Source: Pseudomonas sp. A-RE-19 (GTDB lineage Bacteria; Pseudomonadota; Gammaproteobacteria; Pseudomonadales; Pseudomonadaceae). Taken from it: DNA of 64,000 nucleotides. Made by a program: the position numbers and the translations under genes. The notes under the pieces were generated by a model. It did no database searches and was not told where the DNA came from. It saw nothing but the letters and a program-made list of their open reading frames with translations. The first letter of the stretch is position 1; each line of letters begins with the position of its first letter. The stretch lies in the NCBI RefSeq assembly GCF_019956555.1, contig NZ_JAHBDQ010000055.1, positions 1-64,000 of the forward strand, read 5' to 3'. This document shows positions 8,291-16,310 of the stretch, one piece after another.

Positions 8291-9843
8291 TGGTCGGCCT
8301 CCGAGGACTGCAGACCGAAGTCGGCGGGGAAGTACTTGAGGGCGCTGACCACCGGATAGGAAGTCATGCCGCCCAAGGCGCACAGCGAACCGTATTGCAG
8401 GGTGTCGCACAGGTCCTTGAGGATGATCACCTGCTCATCGCGACCGTTCTGGTCAGGTGCGGCCAGCAGGCGGTCGATCACCTCCACGCCCCGGGTCGAG
8501 CCGATGCGGCATGGGGTGCATTTGCCACAGGATTCCTCGGCGCAGAACTGCATGGCGAAGCGCGCCATGTGGGCCATGTCGAGGCTGTCGTCAGCCACCA
8601 CCACACCACCGTGACCGAGCATCGCGCCGATGGCGGCGAAGGCTTCGTAATCCAGCGGCGTGTCGAATTGCGACGGTGGCACCCAGGCACCGAGCGGGCC
8701 ACCGACCTGTGCGGCTTTCAGCGGCCGACCACTGGCGGTGCCGCCGCCGTAGTCTTCCACCAGTTCCCGCAGCGTCAGGCCAAAGGCCCGTTCCACCAGC
8801 CCGCCGTGACGGATATTGCCCGCCAATTGGAAAGGCATCGTGCCCAGGGAGCGGCCCATGCCGTAATCGCGATAGAACTGCGCGCCCTTGGCCAGAATCA
8901 GCGGCACCGAGGCCAGGGTCAGCACGTTGTGTACCAGCGTCGGCAGGCCGAACAGCCCTTGCAAGGCAGGGATGGGCGGTTTGGCGCGGACGATCCCGCG
9001 CTTGCCTTCCAGAGAGTCCAGCAGCGCGGTTTCCTCACCGCAGATATAAGCGCCAGCACCGACTCGCACTTCCATATCGAAGGCCAGGCCGCTGCCGCCG
9101 ACATTGGCGCCGAGGTAACCGGCATCTCGTGCGATGTTCAACGCTGCACGCAGCGTGGCCACGGCATCCGGATATTCCGAGCGCACGTAGATGTAGCCGT
9201 AACTGGCGCCGACGGTGATACCGGCAATGGCCATGCCTTCGATCAGCAGGAAGGGGTCGCCTTCCATCAACATGCGGTCGGCGAAAGTGCCGGAGTCGCC
9301 TTCGTCGGCGTTGCACACAATGTACTTTTGCGCTGCTTGGGTAGCGCGCACCGTGCGCCACTTGATCCCGGCCGGAAAGGCCGCGCCGCCACGGCCACGC
9401 AGACCCGAATCGAACACTGCGGTCGCGGTCTGCTCGCCGCCCAGGGCGATGGCCTGGGTCAAACCCTCAAAGCCGCCGTGAGCCCGGTAATCCTCCAGGG
9501 ACAACGGCTGGGTAATGCCAGCACGGGCGAACAGCAGGCGTTGTTGAGTCTTGAGATAAGGCAACTCTTCCACTAGACCCAAGGCCAGCGGATGGTCGGA
9601 CGACTTGCCTTGCAGCGCATCGAGCACCGACGGCACATCGGCCGCGGTCAGCGGACCGAAGCCGATACGGCCTTGCGGGCTGTCCACTTCCAGCAGCGGT
9701 TCCAGCCAGTACAGGCCGCGAGAACTGGTACGTTGCAAGTCCAGATTGCGTTCCGCAGCTTGAGTGGCAAGGGCCACAGCCACTTCATCGGCACCCACGG
9801 CACGGGCAAGAGAATCACAGGGCAGATAGAGGCGCGGCATCAT
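8287..9843 (-). CDS. fdsB: NAD-dependent formate dehydrogenase beta subunit (NuoF-like)
   Basis: A 518-residue flavoprotein subunit that passes electrons to NAD+. It has an N-terminal thioredoxin-like segment fused to a NuoF-type module: the FMN/NADH region GRGGAAFPAGIKW, the conserved NADEGDSGTFADR segment, and the [4Fe-4S] motif ESCGKCTPCR near the C-terminus. The start sits in ATGATG at 9843/9840, overlapping the fdsG stop, and its own stop overlaps fdsA, so translation of the operon is coupled. Confidence 0.95.
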   Translation of the reverse strand: MMPRLYLPCDSLARAVGADEVAVALATQAAERNLDLQRTSSRGLYWLEPLLEVDSPQGRIGFGPLTAADVPSVLDALQGKSSDHPLALGLVEELPYLKTQQRLLFARAGITQPLSLEDYRAHGGFEGLTQAIALGGEQTATAVFDSGLRGRGGAAFPAGIKWRTVRATQAAQKYIVCNADEGDSGTFADRMLMEGDPFLLIEGMAIAGITVGASYGYIYVRSEYPDAVATLRAALNIARDAGYLGANVGGSGLAFDMEVRVGAGAYICGEETALLDSLEGKRGIVRAKPPIPALQGLFGLPTLVHNVLTLASVPLILAKGAQFYRDYGMGRSLGTMPFQLAGNIRHGGLVERAFGLTLRELVEDYGGGTASGRPLKAAQVGGPLGAWVPPSQFDTPLDYEAFAAIGAMLGHGGVVVADDSLDMAHMARFAMQFCAEESCGKCTPCRIGSTRGVEVIDRLLAAPDQNGRDEQVIILKDLCDTLQYGSLCALGGMTSYPVVSALKYFPADFGLQSSEADQ

Positions 9844-10316
9844 GCGTCCTCCTGGCAAGCATCGAGCAATGCATCCAGACGCTCAGCACTGAGCCGCGCA
9901 TGCACCCGGCCATCCAGCTCAAGAGCCGGCGAACAGGCGCAGGCACCGAGGCAATACACCGGCCGCAGACTGATGCTGCCGTCGGCACTGCTGCCGTGAT
10001 CATCCAGTTGCAGGCGTTCACGCAACTGCGCGGCAAGCTGCTCGGCGCCGCGACTCTTGCAGGACTCAGCGCGGCACAGACGCAGAATATGCCGGGCTGG
10101 AGGCGCGGTGCGGAAGTCATGGTAGAAGCTGATCACCCCGCGAACCTCGGCCTGACTCAGGTTCAGCGCGTGGGCAATCTCGGGGATGGCGGCATCGGGA
10201 ATGTAACCGATGCCCTCCTGAATCTCATGAAGGATGGGCAACAGTGCGCCGGGGGAGTGCTTGTGGCGCTCCAGCAGGCTGTTGACCATAGGCAGGTGCA
10301 ACATCTCATCAGGCAT
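9840..10316 (-). CDS. fdsG: NAD-dependent formate dehydrogenase gamma subunit (NuoE-like)
   Basis: The 158-residue product carries the thioredoxin-like [2Fe-2S] fold of NuoE, with Cys ligands in CRAESCKSRG and in YCLGACACSP. It heads the fdsG-B-A-D operon, and a good ribosome site (GAGGA) precedes the ATG at 10316. Together the four products make a soluble complex that couples formate oxidation to NADH formation in the cytoplasm. Promoter elements upstream could not be identified with confidence. Confidence 0.93.
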   Translation of the reverse strand: MPDEMLHLPMVNSLLERHKHSPGALLPILHEIQEGIGYIPDAAIPEIAHALNLSQAEVRGVISFYHDFRTAPPARHILRLCRAESCKSRGAEQLAAQLRERLQLDDHGSSADGSISLRPVYCLGACACSPALELDGRVHARLSAERLDALLDACQEDA

Positions 10317-10653
10317 TCAGCATTCCTCACGATCACGGACAAACCAGGCGGTTGTCGGTTGTCCGAAAGTGTCGGCTGCGGCAGTCACACCACGTCACGG
10401 TATCGTGGCATTTTCAGGCCGTTGGCCAGGCACCCTGAGCGGGCATCTTGTGGGGCCCGGTACGGTCTTTGCCGCACCTCTTCAGGGCATATCCGGCAGC
10501 TTGCCATGCTGCCTTTGATTCATCAGCACCAAAGCGACGTGTTCGATTCTGTCTACGACTACCTGTTAAGTCTAGAAGAGCACAGCCCGGGGCGTTCGCT
10601 CACTGAGTATTTTTCAGGTAATCCTTGATCGCGATGAGCGGGGTGTCAAAACA
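10317..10653. other. Gap with the remnant 3' end of a duplicated gene
   Basis: The gap upstream of fdsG holds no intact gene. At 10600-10641 the minus strand encodes PLIAIKDYLKNTQ followed by a stop. This matches the last residues (PLIALKDYLKDIQ, stop) of the protein at 15255-15584, and the DNA is about 80% identical over some 42 bases. It is best read as the decayed 3' end of a paralogue. The remaining 280 bases should hold the fds promoter; I see no clear site. Confidence 0.6.
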
Positions 10654-11031
10654 TTACTTGGCGGGAAGGATCATCGCCCACAACACCACCGTGGTCAGTG
10701 CCGCCAACACACTGCACGCTCCGGCGATCAAATGACGGACGATGGGGGATTCAGACTGATTGAACCTAGCGATCACCAAAAGCCAAGTTCCGACAAAGGC
10801 CCCTAAAACCGCCATCAACGTATAGAAAATGAATACAACGCCCCGTACCGAGTTTCCTCCGGGGACAAACCATCTGTTGAACAGAATCAGCACCGCAATC
10901 CCGACAATAAAACTACCCACAGCACCTGCCAGGTTGGCGAGCCACAGATTCAGGGTGCCACGGTTCCTCACCACCCAAATCCACATTCCCACTGTCGCAG
11001 CGAAGAACACCAACATGCCGATTAGCTGCAT
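10654..11031 (-). CDS. Small membrane protein of unknown function
   Basis: A 125-residue, strongly hydrophobic protein with four likely transmembrane helices (about residues 3-20, 30-52, 65-88 and 100-122) and very short loops. No catalytic or binding motif is seen. It stands alone between the fds operon and the accessory zone. No family recognised. Confidence 0.65.
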   Translation of the reverse strand: MQLIGMLVFFAATVGMWIWVVRNRGTLNLWLANLAGAVGSFIVGIAVLILFNRWFVPGGNSVRGVVFIFYTLMAVLGAFVGTWLLVIARFNQSESPIVRHLIAGACSVLAALTTVVLWAMILPAK

Positions 11032-11434
11032 TCAATCCTTTCCCTTGTTAACACTGCCCCTGAAACCGCCTTTGGTTTCTTTGATGAGATGAGGCGATGG
11101 AGGCAAGATATCAAAATGATGGCTCTGGGCTGAAGGGCATTGTTGTTTGATGTGGGTTGGATTCCGAGTTGGAGAGTTGTTTTTCATCGTAGGGGAAGGT
11201 GAAGTTTGAATTCACCGGCAGGACTTCGAGGGTGGAGATTTCGACGCTGATTTCTCAGCATTTGCTGAGAGCTGAGTGATCGAAAGCCCCGACAATCTCG
11301 GGGCTAACAAGGCCTTTCCGTCAAGCGCAATCCCTGTGGGAGCGGGCTTGCTCGCGAAAGCGCCAGGTCAGCCAACATCAATGCTGAGTGCACTGCCGTC
11401 ATCGCAAGCAGTTGGCTCCCGCAGGCCTTATGCC
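11032..11434. other. Gap with REP-like palindrome and hairpin
   Basis: There is no gene in this 400-base gap. It holds a hairpin at 11285-11305 (AGCCCCGA/TCGGGGCT) and a decayed REP doublet at 11335-11424 whose first arm reads TGTGGGAGCGGGCTTGCTCG and whose second arm is degenerate. The hairpin lies downstream of the DUF3077 gene on the minus strand but has no good U run in that direction. Confidence 0.6.
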
Positions 11435-11716
11435 TTACCGACTGGCATCAGAACCATCCCGCCTAAGCACCTTTACCGCATCATCAACCACCGCCTTACT
11501 CATCGCCGTCAAATAATGCGCGGCCCAGGCGTGGCGGTCGGTGTCTTTGGCGTAGGCAGCATCTTCGGTCAGCTTTTTGGCGAGAAACAGAAAGTCAGAA
11601 GCCATGGCTAACGCGTCACCGAGGGGAACGCCGCTAGTGACATGGAACAGGGCTTGATCCGCGCAGTAGATGGCGGGTGTTAGGCCGATGGTTTTGAGTT
11701 CTGATTGTTCGGTCAT
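11435..11716 (-). CDS. DUF3077 family protein
   Basis: A 93-residue protein with the pattern LFHVTSGVPLGDALAMASDFL, recognisable as DUF3077, a Pseudomonas-rich family of unknown function. A relative (29090-29362) lies in the satellite at 15.7-33.4 kb. Its ATG overlaps the stop of a 38-codon leader reading frame, and both sit behind a P4-type antisense RNA leader. In the satellite copy the same arrangement leads on to the primase; here nothing follows, which suggests a truncated relative of that operon. Confidence 0.75.
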   Translation of the reverse strand: MTEQSELKTIGLTPAIYCADQALFHVTSGVPLGDALAMASDFLFLAKKLTEDAAYAKDTDRHAWAAHYLTAMSKAVVDDAVKVLRRDGSDASR

Positions 11717-11829
11717 TGGCCACCTCCGATGACGGAGAGGCGGTGGGAGAGGGAGGATGGTGAGGCGTTACTCGATTGGGAACTGCCTTGAGGGAACAGC
11801 CAAAATTTGTACGGATTCATGCTGCGCAT
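11713..11829 (-). CDS. Small leader ORF coupled to DUF3077 gene (38 aa)
   Basis: A 38-codon frame starts at the ATG at 11829, seven bases after a strong AAGGAG site, and ends in TGA overlapping the DUF3077 start. Its opening MRSMNPYKF resembles the opening MHTLNPSKI of the small gene at 29640-29798, which has the same position in the satellite. The ribosome site is exactly the segment complementary to the antisense RNA just upstream, so translation of this frame is likely the step that is blocked. In P4 the matching place is held by kil/eta. Confidence 0.6.
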   Translation of the reverse strand: MRSMNPYKFWLFPQGSSQSSNASPSSLSHRLSVIGGGQ

Positions 11830-11836
11830 TATCAGA

Positions 11837-11874
11837 CTCCTTGATATGAGGAGCTGCCACGTTCGTTTCCACAC
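11837..11874 (-). promoter_or_regulatory. Antisense target seqC (copy 1)
   Basis: Two short segments pair with the antisense RNA upstream: ATCAAGGA (11838-11845 on the minus strand), which includes the ribosome site of the leader frame, and GTGGAAA within 11865-11874. The matching elements in the RNA read TCCTTGAT and TTTCCAC. This is the layout of seqC in phage P4 and of the target region of C4 RNA in P1/P7. Confidence 0.6.
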
Positions 11875-11881
11875 GAATGGG

Positions 11882-11958
11882 TGACAGCTGTGCGCAGGGT
11901 GGAAAACCGGGAATCAAGGAAACCGGCACGCCCGAAGACGTCCCACGCACAGCCGCCA
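11882..11958 (-). ncRNA. CI/C4-type antisense immunity RNA (copy 1)
   Basis: On the minus strand a closing stem GCTGTGCG/CGCACAGC encloses a UUCG-tetraloop hairpin (CGTC-UUCG-GGCG) and single-stranded elements TCCTTGATT and GGTTTTCCACCC. These are complementary to sequences both upstream (seqA, 12017-12041) and downstream (seqC, 11837-11874), as in the P4 CI RNA. A second copy at 29853-29933 keeps the stems while the antisense elements differ. The fold is my reading by eye; ends are approximate. Confidence 0.65.
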
Positions 11959-11977
11959 TAACTCACGCCGCAGGCAC

Positions 11978-12010
11978 AAAAAAAGCGCCGGCAAACGTGA
12001 TGGGGGCGCT
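11978..12010 (-). terminator. U-tract hairpin in the antisense-RNA leader (copy 1)
   Basis: Minus strand: AGCGCC pairs with GGCGCT across a 16-base loop, followed by seven U. It lies between seqA and the antisense RNA core and is conserved at the same place in copy 2 (29953-29985). It could work as an attenuator inside the leader. Confidence 0.55.
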
Positions 12011-12016
12011 GTTGCG

Positions 12017-12041
12017 CCTTGAATTACACGGGTTTCCACAC
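12017..12041 (-). promoter_or_regulatory. Upstream antisense partner seqA (copy 1)
   Basis: Minus-strand segments TTCAAGG and GTGTGGAAAC repeat the seqC target and can pair with the same elements of the antisense RNA. P4 has a comparable upstream partner called seqA. Confidence 0.5.
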
Positions 12042-12070
12042 CCGGTCGCTGAATTGGCAGCGACGGTGGA

Positions 12071-12099
12071 AGGGTATCGTGCAGCCCCTTTTCCTGCAA
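12071..12099 (-). promoter_or_regulatory. Putative PLE-like promoter (copy 1)
   Basis: Minus strand TTGCAG, 17-base spacer, TACCCT. At the matching place in copy 2 is TTGCAC, 17 bases, TACTCT. The conserved boxes and spacing at the same distance from seqA support a promoter for the antisense-RNA leader. Confidence 0.45.
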
Positions 12100-12358
12100 C
12101 CTTCGAGAGCGCTGGGGACTATGTGGCCAATCATTGCGGATACTCGGGTGATGAGGAGACGGCGGGCTGAAGAGAGAGGTACTTGCGTCATGAAACGCAT
12201 TGAAACAGGTCAATACCATCTGTCTGCAGGTTACATATTTGCGCTTCGGGTCGTTGCGGATTTACCCCATAATCGCGCGCTCCTATCGTCGGTAGCTCTG
12301 CTTCTCGACTAATCTGTAGTCGCTGCAACCCGATCTTAAACAGCCAAGGAGAAAGGCA

Positions 12359-12448
12359 ATGCCAGATAACTGGAACCAGCGTCAGTCGGCTGCCAAGGAT
12401 GCTCTCGAACGTTTGCTGGACCCATCTGATCTGCCTGCGACCCTATGA
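12359..12448 (+). CDS. Small ORF (29 aa) coupled to the ImmA/IrrE gene
   Basis: A 29-codon frame starts nine bases after an AAGGAG site and ends in TGA overlapping the ATG of the next gene (ATGA). The peptide is hydrophilic and ends in DPSDLPATL. It may be a true small protein or a leader that couples translation. No family recognised. The 260 bases before it hold no other gene. Confidence 0.5.
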   Translation: MPDNWNQRQSAAKDALERLLDPSDLPATL

Positions 12449-13581
12449 GCCAAGCTGCCTTAGTCAATCCAAGCCTGCTCACATGGTCTCGTGAGCGTGC
12501 AGGTCTCTCCACTGAGCAGGTTGCTAAAAAGCTGCCAGTGAAACCTGATCGAGTAGAAGAATGGGAGGCTGGCGAGACCAAACCAACATTCCTTCAGGCT
12601 CAGAAGTGGGCGAGTCTCGCTCACATCCCTTTTGGCTTCCTGTTTCTTCAGCAACCGCCCGTCGAACAACTGCCTTTACCTGATCTTCGGACCGTGGGTG
12701 GGATTGCGCCTCACCGTCCCAGCTTGGAATTGTTGGACACCGTCAGGGATTCCATGCGCAAGCAGGACTGGTACCTGGAGTATCTGCAACACCAGGAGCA
12801 TCAGCCGCTGGCATTTGTCGGCCGCTTCAACAGCCGATCTCGAGTCGCAGAGGTGGTGGACAATATTCGCCGGACGCTCGGCGTAAACCCTGACGCTGCT
12901 CGATTGGATTACGACAAATACAGTCGTGCCTTGATCGAGGCTGCAGAAGCGGCTGGCATTTTGGTGATGCGCAGTGGCATTGCTCTAGGAAATACTCATC
13001 GAAAACTTGAAGTCAGCGAGTTCCGGGGTTTTGCCATCAGTAATACCCACGCCCCCGTTGTATTCGTCAACAGTTCCGATGCTCCCACCGCCAGGCTGTT
13101 CACCTTACTTCACGAACTGGCCCATATCTGGATTGGTAGCAGTGGAGTGTCTGACGGAAATACCGCCAATGGTCGAGATGAGGAGCGCTTCTGCAATGCA
13201 GTAGCAGGTGAGTTTCTGGCTCCCGAAGCCCAATTTCGTGCCCTGTGGAACCCTGATGTTAACTGGGAGGACAATTTAGCTCCGCTAGCCACTCGGTTTC
13301 ACATCAGTAAATTGGCGATCGGTCGCCGCGCATTGGATCTTGGATATATAAGCCAAGCTCATTACAGCGCTTACTATCTAAAGACCCTCAAGGCTTTCCA
13401 GGATGAAAAAGGTGGAGCGGGTGACTATTACCGTAACGCCACCGCGAAAAACAGCCCTCGCCTAAGCAAGGCAGTGCTGACTGAAGCAATGAGTGGCCGG
13501 ATGCTGCTGCGCGAGGCTGGACACTTGCTCGGCGTGCAACCTGCCAAGTTAAGGACGCTCGCCAGTAAGATCACGGAATGA
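12445..13581 (+). CDS. XRE-family regulator with ImmA/IrrE metallopeptidase domain
   Basis: The 378-residue protein has an N-terminal XRE-type helix-turn-helix (about residues 8-65, including LSTEQVAKKLPVKPDRVEEW) and a C-terminal ImmA/IrrE Zn-peptidase domain with the active motif HELAHIW and a downstream acidic pair in EERFCNAVAGEFL. Such fusions act as antitoxin-regulators that sense damage or stress by proteolysis. Its stop overlaps the start of a DUF4411 PIN-like gene, a pairing known from predicted type II toxin-antitoxin modules. Confidence 0.85.
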   Translation: MSQAALVNPSLLTWSRERAGLSTEQVAKKLPVKPDRVEEWEAGETKPTFLQAQKWASLAHIPFGFLFLQQPPVEQLPLPDLRTVGGIAPHRPSLELLDTVRDSMRKQDWYLEYLQHQEHQPLAFVGRFNSRSRVAEVVDNIRRTLGVNPDAARLDYDKYSRALIEAAEAAGILVMRSGIALGNTHRKLEVSEFRGFAISNTHAPVVFVNSSDAPTARLFTLLHELAHIWIGSSGVSDGNTANGRDEERFCNAVAGEFLAPEAQFRALWNPDVNWEDNLAPLATRFHISKLAIGRRALDLGYISQAHYSAYYLKTLKAFQDEKGGAGDYYRNATAKNSPRLSKAVLTEAMSGRMLLREAGHLLGVQPAKLRTLASKITE

Positions 13582-14075
13582 ATTATTTACTAGACGCTAA
13601 CACACTGATCGAAGCGAAGAATCGCTACTACGGCATGACTATCTGTCCTGGTTTTTGGCAATGGTTATTGCTGAAAAATGAAGCGTTGGCTTTATCTAGC
13701 ATTGCCCCCGTAATGGATGAGCTAACCAAAGGGAATGACGAACTCGCTGATTGGGCGAAGGAGAACGCTGGTTTCTTCCACAACACCACCGATGACTCTA
13801 CGCAAGAAGCATTCGCTCAAGTGGCGGGGCTTGTGGCAGATCAGGCGCCGAGAATGAAGATAGGTGCCATGGAAGAGTTCTTAGCGGGTGCGGACCCTTG
13901 GCTAATTGCAAAGGCTTTGACGACAGGTGCGACGTTAGTAACTCACGAAAGGTTGAATCGCGACGCAAGACGAAAATTCATCATTCCTAATATTTGCGAG
14001 CAGCTTAACGTCCCTTTTTTGAATACGTTTGAGTTGCTGCACAAGCTTGAAGCCAGGTTTGTGCTGCTTGTTTAA
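13578..14075 (+). CDS. DUF4411 family PIN-like toxin
   Basis: The 165-residue product opens with MNYLLDANTLIEAKNRYYGM, a PIN-like start with the first acidic residue in LLDANT. Further acidic positions are seen in DELTKGNDELADW and in ADPWLIAKAL, as expected for the RNase active site of PIN-like folds, and VTHERLN follows. It overlaps the XRE-ImmA/IrrE gene by four bases. Family knowledge predicts a ribonuclease toxin held in check by that partner. Activity is inferred. Confidence 0.8.
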   Translation: MNYLLDANTLIEAKNRYYGMTICPGFWQWLLLKNEALALSSIAPVMDELTKGNDELADWAKENAGFFHNTTDDSTQEAFAQVAGLVADQAPRMKIGAMEEFLAGADPWLIAKALTTGATLVTHERLNRDARRKFIIPNICEQLNVPFLNTFELLHKLEARFVLLV

Positions 14076-14620
14076 ATGAGATTCGAACTGAAATGCAAAG
14101 CGATTCAGCGCTAATGTGAATTGCCTGTTTACTCAAAACTGACTTCTAAACATTTTGCCTGGCTATAGTGACGGACAGCCTCGAAAGAATGCGGGCCGCC
14201 CCGTGAGCTCATCGCTGCAATGTAGGAGCGAGCTCGCGAAAAACTCAAGCCAGCCACCACAACACCTGAGTCAACTGGTAGGGGAAGCTCTGTTACGCAC
14301 ATCATTGTCGGGTTGTGTAGAGAGCCTCGAGGTGTTTTTTACAAGGTCTATGCGTATGAACCCGACGAATATTCCGGTCGATGCGTTGATCAATGTGAGA
14401 TTCCATCAGGGCATATACTTTTCGAAGCGATGGTGAAGCTTTCCGCGTCGTTGATGCTTCGATACAAGGTCGAGCAAGCTTTTGAAAGTTTTGAAAAGGC
14501 CTATGCACAGGTATGAAAGGAGTTTTGGAAAAGGAACAGATTGAACATTCACGCACTCGGCAAGTAATGCCTGTCAGCTCACCATAATCCCTGTGGAAGC
14601 GAGCCTGCTCGTCAAAGCCG
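14076..14620. other. Gap with degenerate sequence
   Basis: No convincing gene lies here. A frame at 14313-14516 (plus strand, TTG start) ends KVEQAFESFEKAYAQV and looks protein-like at its C-terminus but lacks a ribosome site; it may be a remnant. Single REP-like arms occur near 14218 and 14588. Confidence 0.4.
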
Positions 14621-15121
14621 TCAAGCAGATTCCCCTATGCACCACCACTGTACTGCGACTTCATCGTCAGGTTGAGTTACGTCATGCCCATGTTCGATGA
14701 AATTCGCTGGTGGCTGCAACGCGAGAACTTGACTGATCCGCTCTGTCATTAGAGCGTTGGTTTCACCAAGAAAACCCAGATAATAGTCCCGGTCATAGAA
14801 GACGGTGACCTCACTCTGATGAATCCATGGCCACACCAGCAGGCAAGCAACGCGGTAGTAACCCTGAGAGTGGTCAGCAGCGTTGGACAGGTGGCTAGCG
14901 GCTTCGAGCAGTTGTTGAAGGCAGAAGGCTTGAACTTCGATACTGGCTTGAGGACCTTCGACCAGGGCTGCATGCACCGGGATCTTCCAGTGTGTGTAGC
15001 GTTCCATTTGCTTGGGGCGCGGGTGAAACTCGTGACGAAAACTGGAGGCCCAGCGCTCCAGCGCGCGAAGGCGGCGGGGAATGCCTCTGAGTGGCTTGTT
15101 GCTGAGGGCGATTTGCCGCAT
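14621..15121 (-). CDS. DUF3916-like protein
   Basis: A 166-residue protein with the layout I recall for DUF3916: an N-terminal RGIPRRLRALERWAS segment, a central WKIPVHAALVEGP segment, VTVFYDRDYYLGF, and a C-terminal WWCIGES close to the family's W-F-I-G-E ending. Family function is unknown. It stands alone on the minus strand. Confidence 0.6.
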   Translation of the reverse strand: MRQIALSNKPLRGIPRRLRALERWASSFRHEFHPRPKQMERYTHWKIPVHAALVEGPQASIEVQAFCLQQLLEAASHLSNAADHSQGYYRVACLLVWPWIHQSEVTVFYDRDYYLGFLGETNALMTERISQVLALQPPANFIEHGHDVTQPDDEVAVQWWCIGESA

Positions 15122-15254
15122 TGATACGTCCTTGTGGTGCCGAAAAAATCTTTCGTTGTTGTCAGTTGGGGCAATGGATAAGTGGCAGGTCCATTCTCAC
15201 TTCAACCATACCCCTGCCAGTATCAGTAGGTGTGAAGGGGCTCCAACCCAATCA

Positions 15255-15584
15255 TTACTGAATATCTTTCAGATAATCCTTGAGCGCGATGAGCGGCGCT
15301 TCAAGCTGATCCATCGTCTGCGCAGTGCTGAAGTCAGCTGCCAACCTGTGCAGCTCCCGCCCCAGTGGCGTATCAACACCGCCTAAAGCTTCCATCGCCG
15401 AACCCACACAATGCGCCACTCTAAACTGAATCCCCTCAACATCCCCCCGCCGCACCAACAACCCAAACACCTCCCGCTCATAATCACTCATGATCGGATC
15501 ATCCCGCAAAATCGGACTTTCACCTTCCGTCTCATAAGCCAGCTTGAAAGCGAAAAGGGCAACGGTTTCCAGTGGCAATTCCAT
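15255..15584 (-). CDS. Hypothetical protein, 109 aa
   Basis: An acidic, mostly helical-looking protein of 109 residues without a recognised domain. Its last 13 codons are duplicated, with substitutions, at 10600-10641, so at least one more copy once existed nearby. It lies just left of the satellite insertion and was probably the gene downstream of tRNA-Leu before the insertion. Confidence 0.6.
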   Translation of the reverse strand: MELPLETVALFAFKLAYETEGESPILRDDPIMSDYEREVFGLLVRRGDVEGIQFRVAHCVGSAMEALGGVDTPLGRELHRLAADFSTAQTMDQLEAPLIALKDYLKDIQ

Positions 15585-15714
15585 TGTGTGAATCCTTGAT
15601 TCGTTAGCCGAGCGGTTTCGGTTGTGGCGTTGAAAAGCAAGATCAGAAGATCGCAGCCTTCGGCAGCTCCTACGGGGCGGCGGGGCGAGGTCACTTTTCT
15701 ACAGGCGAAAAAAA

Positions 15715-15737
15715 AGGCCTTGCAAAGCAAGACCTTT
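15715..15737 (-). terminator. Probable original tRNA-Leu terminator
   Basis: Minus strand: AGGTCTTGC pairs with GCAAGGCCT around a TTT loop and is followed by eight U. It sits nine bases beyond the attL core on the chromosomal side, where the transcript of an uninterrupted tRNA-Leu gene would end. The satellite now separates the two by 17.7 kb. Confidence 0.65.
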
Positions 15738-15745
15738 CTTAATTT

Positions 15746-15765
15746 TGGTGCCCGAGGGAGACTCG
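15746..15765. other. attL core (tRNA-Leu 3' end repeat)
   Basis: TGGTGCCCGAGGGAGACTCG repeats the 3' end of the tRNA-Leu gene at 33405-33425, with one C fewer. The sequence to its left keeps a tRNA-type terminator and the sequence to its right begins the element. Confidence 0.8.
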
Positions 15766-15808
15766 TGCGTTCCATATAGACCGTGTCTTGTAGCTCAATT
15801 GTACAGAT

Positions 15809-15830
15809 GGGGATACAGGTAGGGATACAT
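15809..15830. repeat. Integrase arm-type repeats, left end
   Basis: Two direct copies of GGGATACA (GGGGATACAG and TAGGGATACAT) lie 44 bases inside attL. The same motif occurs five times just inside the right end (33241-33315). Paired arm motifs at both ends fit binding sites of a tyrosine integrase or its directionality factor. Confidence 0.55.
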
Positions 15831-15944
15831 GGTTGCGGGTACTGACAAAATTTTTTGCCTCTTGATGTGGTTTGCTGTTGCGCAACGCAGCTGTCCGGAT
15901 AGGTAATGGAGCCTATTTCGAAATGACAGGCAGAGGAACATGAG

Positions 15945-16295
15945 ATGGACGTGGTGAAGGTTCAGCAGCAATTGCGCGACTTTGCGAAGGAACGAGATTG
16001 GGAGCAGTTCCATACCCCCAAGAACCTGGCGTCTGCTCTGGCAGTGGAGGCGGCCGAGCTGCTTGAGAATTTTCAGTGGTTAACGGATGAGCAGGCACGC
16101 TCGGTCAAGGATGACGCCGAGCGCATGCGCAGGATTGAGGAGGAAATTGCCGACGTAACCTTGTATCTATTACGTCTTGCTGACGTTCTTTCTTTGGACC
16201 TGCAGGATGCAGTTGACCGGAAGCTGAGAATCAACGCTGATAAATACCCGGCTGATAAGTCTCGCGGGAATGCCAAAAAATATAACGAGCTCTAA
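15945..16295 (+). CDS. MazG-like nucleotide pyrophosphohydrolase
   Basis: The 116-residue protein has the all-alpha NTP pyrophosphohydrolase signature: EAAELLE with E35 and E38, and EEIADV with E67 and D70, which bind Mg2+. This short, single-domain form is close to the dCTPase/RS21-C6 group. It hydrolyses nucleoside triphosphates; the preferred one is unknown. It is the first gene inside attL, and an EVE-like/DUF3883 gene follows after 15 bases, probably in the same transcript. In a defence setting it could clear modified or damaged nucleotides or lower the dNTP pool; that is inference. Confidence 0.85.
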   Translation: MDVVKVQQQLRDFAKERDWEQFHTPKNLASALAVEAAELLENFQWLTDEQARSVKDDAERMRRIEEEIADVTLYLLRLADVLSLDLQDAVDRKLRINADKYPADKSRGNAKKYNEL

Positions 16296-16310
16296 GGACA
16301 TGAATTAGGT

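Noticed and set aside
11768..12170. Open frames over the first immunity leader, on both strands
   Set aside because: The conserved features are RNA stems and antisense pairs, not codons.
15809..15830. GGGATACA repeats as a possible CRISPR remnant
   Set aside because: The units are only eight bases, with irregular spacing and no unique spacers. No CRISPR array or cas gene was seen in the window.
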